This document shows, piece by piece, positions 7,560-12,592 of a stretch of DNA of 12,592 nt. The position numbers and the translations under genes are program-made. The notes under the pieces are model-generated. The model worked only from the letters and a program-made list of their open reading frames with translations. It was not told where the DNA came from and made no database searches. Every line of letters begins with the position of its first letter. Position 1 is the first letter of the stretch. Source of the DNA: Syntrophomonas_B sp035447945 (GTDB lineage Bacteria; Bacillota; Syntrophomonadia; Syntrophomonadales; Syntrophomonadaceae); NCBI GenBank assembly GCA_035447945.1, contig DAOTHZ010000062.1, positions 1-12,592 of the forward strand. Reading direction: 5' to 3'.

Positions 7560-8568
7560 AAAATTGATGGCGCTGATGATTGTTATATTGGGCGTTTGGC
7601 TGTCCGGATGTGGGGAACCCGCAGAGCCGACGGAAGCCGAGCTGGCAGCCTTTAATGATATCCTCTCGCAGCAATACACAAGCAAGGATTTCAAGATTCT
7701 CACCCAGGAAGTCATGACCGGCGAACGGCAGGAAAAATTCCAAGCGGTCAAAAAAGTTTTCACCACGCCTGCGGGGGATTATGCTTTTGTCAGTAAACCG
7801 GTCGCCTACAACGGACCGGTCGAGCTGGCGGTCATTATAGATCGGGAAAGCGGTATTACGGCCGGCATGAAGATCGTCCGGCACCAGGAGACTGAGCACT
7901 ATGTGCGGGACATGAACAACCGCTGGTTTACCGAGCGCTTTGCCGGCAAGCAGAATGATCCTTATCTGCAACCGGTCCATCTGGACGCGGTGCACGACAA
8001 TGAAATTATTATCATTACCGGCGCCACGGTGACCACCGAAGGAATCACCAACGGGGTCAATGCCTGTCTGGGCGTATACCGGGAAGCGGAGCTCGGGCAA
8101 ACAGCTCCCGCCGTTCCCTACATGGTCAAGTTTGAAAAAGAGGAAGGCGAGGGTCCGGAAGAAACCGGTTCACTGGCCATTCGCGCCTATGGGGTGGTAT
8201 TGGGGGAAGTCAGCCTGGAACAAATCAAAGCCATGCCCAGCGTTACCCGCACCATGAGCATTCATTCCACCTCCGGCACCACTTCGCATAAATTCAAGGG
8301 AACCCTGCTGGCCAATGTTATCGCAGCCGTTGACCCGGAGCTGCTGCAGAAATACCAGGCGGTGCAGCCGGTGGGCGTCGATGATTACATGTCCAACATT
8401 ACCATGGAGGAAGTGCTGGCGGAGAACGCTGTCTATTTGATGTACGAAGACAACGGTCAGCCGCTACTGACCAAGCCAGGCAAGCAAGGCGCCATGCGGG
8501 TGGTCGTCCTGGATGATGTGTTCGGACAGCGTTTTACCAATTATATGATTGAAGTTGTATTGGAGTAA
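7549..8568 (+). CDS. FMN-binding lipoprotein (flavinylation substrate) with C-terminal molybdopterin-fold-like module
   Basis: A 339-residue lipoprotein with lipobox LSGC (Cys21). Residues ~60-180 match the FMN-binding domain of NqrC/RnfG-type proteins (PF04205): GITAGMKIVRHQET, then TGATVTTEGITNGVN. TGAT (157-160) is the ApbE modification core, with Thr160 the expected FMN-phosphodiester site. The upstream Asp of the common Dxx(S/T)GAT motif is replaced by Ile154. Residues ~205-339 form another Oxidored_molyb-like module (LAIRAYGVVLGEVSLEQIKAMP), again without the ligand cysteine. The start codon lies inside the preceding gene (11-bp overlap) behind GTGAGGT, implying translational coupling. 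Only 3 bp separate it from the membrane protein downstream, and apbE follows. This is the most likely electron carrier outside the membrane. Confidence 0.88.
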   Translation: MPIKKLMALMIVILGVWLSGCGEPAEPTEAELAAFNDILSQQYTSKDFKILTQEVMTGERQEKFQAVKKVFTTPAGDYAFVSKPVAYNGPVELAVIIDRESGITAGMKIVRHQETEHYVRDMNNRWFTERFAGKQNDPYLQPVHLDAVHDNEIIIITGATVTTEGITNGVNACLGVYREAELGQTAPAVPYMVKFEKEEGEGPEETGSLAIRAYGVVLGEVSLEQIKAMPSVTRTMSIHSTSGTTSHKFKGTLLANVIAAVDPELLQKYQAVQPVGVDDYMSNITMEEVLAENAVYLMYEDNGQPLLTKPGKQGAMRVVVLDDVFGQRFTNYMIEVVLE

Positions 8569-8571
8569 GGT

Positions 8572-8841
8572 ATGAAGATCAGCCGATTCAAAGCCATTAT
8601 TTCCACCATATTGATTGTTTCCGCGCTGTTCTCCCTGAGTACCGGAGCAATTTTGTATTTTCTGCAATACGGTATGTGGCTGTGTTTTACCCGGGGGTTT
8701 TTAAACGATATTCATGCGCTCAGCGGCTTGGTGATGGGGATTGCCATTGTTGTGCATTTCATCGTCAACCGACATCTTTATGCAAAAGAGATAAAAATTT
8801 TATTTTTCCGCGGAAAAAAACAGGAAAATCAAAACAAATGA
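8572..8841 (+). CDS. DUF4405-like small membrane protein, probable heme-binding electron-transfer subunit
   Basis: An 89-residue protein with two membrane helices (~8-31 and ~49-66) and a basic, Lys/Gln/Asn-rich tail. Histidines sit where DUF4405/cytochrome-b-like proteins carry them: DIHALSG (His48), VVHFIV (His62) and NRHLY (His68). A 'STGAILYF' segment is in the first helix, as in that family. Two helices with paired histidines suggest b-heme ligation, perhaps in a homodimer; heme binding is inferred. GGAGTAAGGT precedes the ATG, which lies 3 bp after the FMN-binding lipoprotein, so the two are almost certainly co-translated. The likely role is passing electrons from a quinol or cytoplasmic donor to the flavinylated lipoprotein. 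Confidence 0.72.
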   Translation: MKISRFKAIISTILIVSALFSLSTGAILYFLQYGMWLCFTRGFLNDIHALSGLVMGIAIVVHFIVNRHLYAKEIKILFFRGKKQENQNK

Positions 8842-8941
8842 TAGAAATATATAGTAAACGGAATTATCCGGTGAAGAATATCTTTTAATAAAGTAATAAT
8901 GTGTTTGATTTAAAAATGAATAAATGCCTTAGTATTCCGAG

Positions 8942-9106
8942 TTTATTGCTCTAACGTCCTTTGGACCATGACAATGAACCAATGGGTACGGCTGGAAACG
9001 GCTGTGCCTCCCGTTTTGGAAAGGAATCGCGCAATACATTTGCATACTTTCTGATAACGGGCGTTCATCGCCTGTTTTTTATTGCCCAAAACGGGAGGGA
9101 TTGAGC
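8942..9106 (+). ncRNA. Structured apbE leader, candidate riboswitch or attenuator
   Basis: Three mutually constraining structures lie before apbE. First, 8984-9009 folds into an 11-pair hairpin (several G-U pairs) capped by a GAAA tetraloop, with a small GTCC/GGAC hairpin (8956-8966) before it. Second, CCTCCCGTTTTGG (9007-9019) is perfectly complementary over 13 nt to CCAAAACGGGAGG (9086-9098), which contains the apbE Shine-Dalgarno sequence. Third, an intrinsic-terminator hairpin (9056-9076 plus T run) sits in the loop of that long helix. The hairpin and the long helix compete for 9007-9009. A weak promoter is possible (TTGATT at 8905, TAGTAT at 8930, 19 bp apart). The ligand class is not identifiable by eye; FMN and c-di-GMP aptamer consensus motifs were not seen, and a Moco-type aptamer is one untested possibility. 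Confidence 0.5.
9056..9080 (+). terminator. Intrinsic terminator or attenuator hairpin upstream of apbE
   Basis: AACGGGCG and CGCCTGTT pair around a TTCAT loop (8 pairs, one G-T) and run into a block of T ending at 9080. It lies 26 bp before the apbE start codon, inside the leader, so it would either end the preceding operon or act as a conditional attenuator. Confidence 0.65.
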
Positions 9107-10120
9107 ATGCCAAGGTTACGATCTATCATTGTTATTTTTCTAATGTTGCTGGTGATTGTTCTGTCCGGCTGTACAAAGCAGGAACAGGTAAAATACGACC
9201 GGGATTTTTTTGCCATGGATACCTATATTACCTGCCAGGTCCTGTCAGCGGATGAGGAACAGGCGGCAAAGGCATTGGATGCAGTCCAGGCTGCTTTTAT
9301 GGAGATCGACCGGCTGACCAACCGATTTGCGCAGGATTCGGAAATTACTGCGGTAAATCGCAGCGCCGGAGTAGCTCCGATAAAAGTCAGTGCGGACGTT
9401 TTTACCATGGTGGATACTTCGCTCCAATGGTCGGACCAGAGCGAGGGAGCTTTTAATATTCTGATTGGCGATGTCATGGATTTATGGGGATTCGGTTCGG
9501 ATCATCCGACTGTCCCATCGCAAGAAGCTCTGGAGGCAGCGTTGACCAAGACAGATTACCATCAGATTGTGCTCGACAAAGCCAATTCAACCATCTATCT
9601 GCCGGAACAGGGCATGGTCATGGACCTGGGCGGTGTGGCCAAAGGTTATGCCACCGATAAAGCGGTGGCAGCTTTAGAAGAATTGGGCATTGATAACGCT
9701 CTGATTAATGCCGGAGGCAATGTTTATGCCCTGGGAAGGCGGGCCGACGGTACACCATGGAAGGTAGGGGTACAGGATCCTCAAAATCCTCAGGGAATTA
9801 AAACCGTGCTGCAAGGGCGTGATACGGCCTTGGTCTCTTCCGGCGATTACCAGCGTTATTTTGAAAAGGACGGGGTGCGCTACCATCACATCCTCGATCC
9901 GGCCAGCGGAACTCCGGCGCGGGCCAGTGCTGGTACGACGGTCATCATGCAATCGGCTACGCTGGCCGATATCCTTTCCACAACGCTCTTTGTCAAAGGA
10001 CCGTTGGAGGGGATTAAACTGGCGGAAAGGCTGGAGGAAGTTGAAGCGGCTCTGATTATTACCAGAGATGGGAAAATCTATACGACTCAAAACTTGAATG
10101 AATATTTGGCGGAAGATTAG
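9107..10120 (+). CDS. apbE: FAD:protein FMN transferase (ApbE), lipoprotein
   Basis: ApbE cleaves FAD and joins the FMN half to a Thr/Ser in target proteins through a phosphodiester bond, releasing AMP; it needs Mg2+. This 337-residue copy has a lipobox LSGC (Cys22), so it acts outside the membrane. Family motifs are in order: FFAMDTY (34-40), MDLGGVAKGYATD (172-184), NAGGNVYALG (201-210), ALVSSGDYQRYFE (241-253), HHILDPASGTPA (260-271) and ATLADILSTT (284-293, metal-binding Asp and Thr). ATG 9107 is preferred over TTG 9101 because GGGAGGG (9093-9099) is 7 nt from the ATG and only 1 nt from the TTG. A structured leader precedes it. Its likely targets are the FMN-binding lipoprotein upstream and the large secreted protein downstream, which carries a DAITGAT motif. 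Confidence 0.95.
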   Translation: MPRLRSIIVIFLMLLVIVLSGCTKQEQVKYDRDFFAMDTYITCQVLSADEEQAAKALDAVQAAFMEIDRLTNRFAQDSEITAVNRSAGVAPIKVSADVFTMVDTSLQWSDQSEGAFNILIGDVMDLWGFGSDHPTVPSQEALEAALTKTDYHQIVLDKANSTIYLPEQGMVMDLGGVAKGYATDKAVAALEELGIDNALINAGGNVYALGRRADGTPWKVGVQDPQNPQGIKTVLQGRDTALVSSGDYQRYFEKDGVRYHHILDPASGTPARASAGTTVIMQSATLADILSTTLFVKGPLEGIKLAERLEEVEAALIITRDGKIYTTQNLNEYLAED

Positions 10121-10226
10121 TTTAATGGTTTTTCTTTTTTCCCCAGGGAAGGCTGATTCTTCAGACCTGATGCCCTTTGATAGAGGATAGATAAAATCAA
10201 ATGATAGAAAGAAAAGGAGTGGAAGG

Positions 10227-12592
10227 ATGAACAAGCAACCAGGCTCGCAGAAAAAAACGGGCAGATTTCCGCGGCAGATCATAGCAATGATTCTGGCGGT
10301 TGCCTTGATGGCCTCGGTGGTGCCATTTTATCCGGGCATGAACGCTGCCGCCGCCGATGCCTTTGCTGGCAAAACCGTACAGCCGGTCGTGGTACTCAGT
10401 GGTCAGGGGATTATTGCCGACAGCACCTATACGGCTGACAACATCAGCAATGAAAAATCGTATACCATGGAGGAGCTGCAGGATTTGGAGGAGATCACCC
10501 AGCTCTATTCAGCCATCAACACCACCCCCACTAGCAGCATCTTCCTGGGCAAGGGTATCTCTCTGGAGAAGCTGTTGCAAGAGTCAAATGTTGCATCTGC
10601 CGATTATGCAAATTATGAAATTGATGTAGTGGCTGCGGACGGATATACAGTCAGATTTGATCCTGCCAAAACCGGCCAGTCAGCTACCAAAGGCAAACCG
10701 TTAAAAACCCCGGCGTTGAGTGTAGATAGATATTATTATTCCAATCTGAAAGATCTGACCGTGGGATTGGATGGCGAAAGCCAATACACCTACAGCAACG
10801 AAGCTGCTGCAGCGAACGGAGGCTCGCTGGCCAAGACCATTCTAGCTTGGGAACGAGGCGGCGACCGAGGATTCCCGGAAACAATTCCGACCACTACAGC
10901 AGCATTGAACGCAGATGAAAAGCCATTGCTGTTGATGGTTGGTCAGCAGAATGTATGGGAACAGAATCACCCTCTCTTTAACAAGACCGTCAAAAAGCTG
11001 CTGGTTGGTCCTGCAGTGACGTCAACCCCGATCACGATTGATGGTGTGTCCATGACTAGAAATGAAATCCTGATGATGGAGCGTGCTGATCGCAGCTATA
11101 CATATTCATCCTCAGGCGGCGACAAGACTGATTATGTTCGCGGTGTGCCGCTGTCCGTTTTATTGAATGGTTATGGTGAAAATGATTCAGTCAGTTTTAC
11201 CGCTGCTGACGGTTATGATATGTCAAGCGCCACAGTTATCTTGGGGGATGCGATTGCCAATAACTACATGCTGGCTTATGAAAAAGGCACCAGTATTGAT
11301 GATCTGGCAGGCATTTATTCAACTGCAAAAAAGAATGCCAGCATCCACGGTTATTTTACTCTATATGGCGACGGCCAGAAGCCGGCTCAAATGATCGACA
11401 GCATCACCGTTACTCCTGCTTCAGGAATTGATTTTGCGACCAGTCCTTACCGCCACATCACCAATGGAGGAATCAGCGGGCAGGACGGACCCTATGATAT
11501 CGACGCCATTACTGGCGCTACCCTGACCATAGAAGGCCCCGGGGTAACGAAAAGCGTCCCCCTGCCCATCAGGGAATTGGAGGGTCAGAATGCTGGTGCT
11601 CACCGGGGGACCTACACCGACAAGCGGAGTGGAACCGACTGGACGCTGCAGTACGAAGGTATCAAACTATCCTATATCGTCAACAACATGACCAGTGGCG
11701 ACAATGGTATTCACAAGACCGCCAATGCTTTTAAAGTCTTGCTGAAGAACCGGGTGCGCCAGACGATTGCTGAATTTACCCTGGATGAAATAGCGGCAGC
11801 TGATGATGCCGGCAAACCAATCATTATCGCTTATGGTTCCGGTACAACGGATAATGCAACCAGTGCTCCCTTTGTGTATGATGGAGCGACGGGGATAAAG
11901 GATACACTGGACAATGATGACGGTCCGATTAAGCTCGTTTATGACAAATCCGTTTTTGCTGCTGACCCCAACCCGCATTATACGGAATTCGGCAATGTGG
12001 CTTATATTTATGTGGCTGAGCAGATTGCTCCCGGATACAAGCATAATGTTGCCCCTTACAATACAGCCGAGAATTCCCAATATGTTTTAACCGTGACCGG
12101 CGACAAGATCGGCCGGGAAGTGAACTATACGGTGGATCAGCTGGAAGCCATGGTAGCTTATGATACAGAAGGTAAACCAATGGCTGACGGCATGGGATAC
12201 CGGGATGAATACAGTTTGGCCAACAGCAGTTACTGGTATGTCAATGAATACGAAGGGGTGCAGCTCTGGAAACTGCTGCAGAAGTCAGGTTTAACAGCTG
12301 ATACTGCCCTCGGGGAGGCCAAGGATACACTTGTATCGTTCACGGCTACTGACAACTATAAGGATTTCGACAAATTTACCATCGAGCAGGTATCCAATCC
12401 CAATCTGTTTGGCTACTATGAAAAGAACCCGGCTGACCTGAATGACGGGACCTATGTCAGCAACGATGCCGAGGATTTAAGGGGAACCGGTTATCCGGTG
12501 TTGGTTGCCTATGGCGTGAATGCCTATCCCTATGTTATTAAGAACACGCTGGATGGGTACATGAGCGGTCTTTCCAATGACGGCGGCCCGCT
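10227..12592 (+). CDS. Large secreted multi-module protein with molybdopterin-fold-like repeats and an internal flavinylation motif (partial)
   Basis: The frame opens at ATG 10227 behind AAGGAG (10214-10219, 7-nt spacing) and has no stop to the right edge, giving 788 codons of an incomplete protein. A basic N-terminus, a hydrophobic core (~18-35) and AAAAD make a Sec signal peptide; there is no lipobox. I see about four Oxidored_molyb-like modules: ~50-265 (YSAINTTPT, AADGYTVRF, VGQQNVWEQN), ~268-405 (ITIDGVSMTRNEI, AADGYDMSS), ~447-615, and ~618 onward (YVLTVTGDKIGREVNY, ATDNYKDFDKF). Between modules two and three is DIDAITGATLT (Asp426, Thr432), a full Dxx(S/T)GAT flavinylation motif without a recognisable preceding FMN-binding domain. 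No cysteine sits at the Moco-ligand position of module one. It follows apbE by 106 bp. A flavinylated surface electron-transfer protein is inferred; wall-anchoring or SLH domains may lie beyond the edge. Confidence 0.82.
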   Translation, partial: MNKQPGSQKKTGRFPRQIIAMILAVALMASVVPFYPGMNAAAADAFAGKTVQPVVVLSGQGIIADSTYTADNISNEKSYTMEELQDLEEITQLYSAINTTPTSSIFLGKGISLEKLLQESNVASADYANYEIDVVAADGYTVRFDPAKTGQSATKGKPLKTPALSVDRYYYSNLKDLTVGLDGESQYTYSNEAAAANGGSLAKTILAWERGGDRGFPETIPTTTAALNADEKPLLLMVGQQNVWEQNHPLFNKTVKKLLVGPAVTSTPITIDGVSMTRNEILMMERADRSYTYSSSGGDKTDYVRGVPLSVLLNGYGENDSVSFTAADGYDMSSATVILGDAIANNYMLAYEKGTSIDDLAGIYSTAKKNASIHGYFTLYGDGQKPAQMIDSITVTPASGIDFATSPYRHITNGGISGQDGPYDIDAITGATLTIEGPGVTKSVPLPIRELEGQNAGAHRGTYTDKRSGTDWTLQYEGIKLSYIVNNMTSGDNGIHKTANAFKVLLKNRVRQTIAEFTLDEIAAADDAGKPIIIAYGSGTTDNATSAPFVYDGATGIKDTLDNDDGPIKLVYDKSVFAADPNPHYTEFGNVAYIYVAEQIAPGYKHNVAPYNTAENSQYVLTVTGDKIGREVNYTVDQLEAMVAYDTEGKPMADGMGYRDEYSLANSSYWYVNEYEGVQLWKLLQKSGLTADTALGEAKDTLVSFTATDNYKDFDKFTIEQVSNPNLFGYYEKNPADLNDGTYVSNDAEDLRGTGYPVLVAYGVNAYPYVIKNTLDGYMSGLSNDGGP

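Noticed and set aside
6885..7766. 293-codon open frame on the - strand
   Set aside because: It is antisense to two well-supported lipoprotein genes and has no family motif or convincing ribosome site.
8803..8818. 16-bp palindrome TTTTTCCGCGGAAAAA as a terminator
   Set aside because: It lies inside the coding end of the DUF4405-like gene and leaves no loop, so it would be a poor hairpin; AT-rich coding sequence explains it.
9101..9106. TTG start giving a two-residue longer ApbE
   Set aside because: The Shine-Dalgarno GGGAGGG ends 1 nt before the TTG but is 7 nt from ATG 9107.
10177..10197. TTGATA and TAAAAT as a promoter for the large secreted protein
   Set aside because: The spacer is only 9 bp, too short for a sigma-A type promoter.
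1..12592. CRISPR arrays, tRNA or rRNA genes, transposase genes
   Set aside because: No regularly spaced repeats, cloverleaf-like sequences, rRNA signatures or transposase motifs were seen on either strand.

Overview
The window looks like chromosomal DNA of a Gram-positive, probably clostridial or Peptococcaceae-like, Firmicute. The signs are strong GGAGG-type ribosome binding sites, several Sec/lipobox lipoproteins, a SpoIIE-type phosphatase end, a TTG-started uppP and a C_GCAxxG_C_C protein. All genes lie on the + strand. The genus is not identifiable by eye.

Layout. (1) Positions 1-1877: the tail of a SpoIIE/RsbU-type PP2C phosphatase, then a dicarboxylate/cation symporter of the DAACS family with an N-terminal degenerate GHKL (RsbW-like) domain; a clear intrinsic terminator follows. 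(2) 1878-2491: a gene-free 614 bp stretch holding the terminator, a ~258 bp element bounded by 13-bp perfect inverted repeats, three TTAANA repeats spaced exactly 11 bp (a PhoP-box-like array), and a TATAAT -10 box. (3) 2492-3760: uppP (undecaprenyl-diphosphatase) and a four-cysteine C_GCAxxG_C_C protein. (4) 3850-8841: a tight four-gene operon encoding a metallophosphoesterase lipoprotein with C-terminal molybdopterin-fold-like and chitobiase-C-terminal-like modules, a second lipoprotein built from the same modules, an FMN-binding lipoprotein with a TGAT flavinylation motif, and a small two-helix DUF4405-like membrane protein with conserved histidines. (5) 8842-9106: an untranslated leader with riboswitch-like architecture. 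(6) 9107-10120: apbE, a lipoprotein FAD:protein FMN transferase. (7) 10227 to the right edge: a large secreted protein made of repeated molybdopterin-fold-like modules, carrying its own DAITGAT flavinylation motif; it runs out of the window.

Working model (inference): regions 4-7 form an extracytosolic flavin electron-transfer system. ApbE attaches FMN from FAD to Thr160 of the FMN-binding lipoprotein and possibly to Thr432 of the large surface protein. The DUF4405-like protein would pass electrons across the membrane. The lipoproteins with molybdopterin-fold-like and chitobiase-C-like modules would be scaffolds or substrate-facing partners. The molybdopterin-like modules lack the expected cysteine ligand wherever I could align it, so they are probably not molybdoenzymes. 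ApbE and FMN-binding pairs are known; this module mosaic, the isolated flavinylation motif and the apbE leader are the parts most worth checking.
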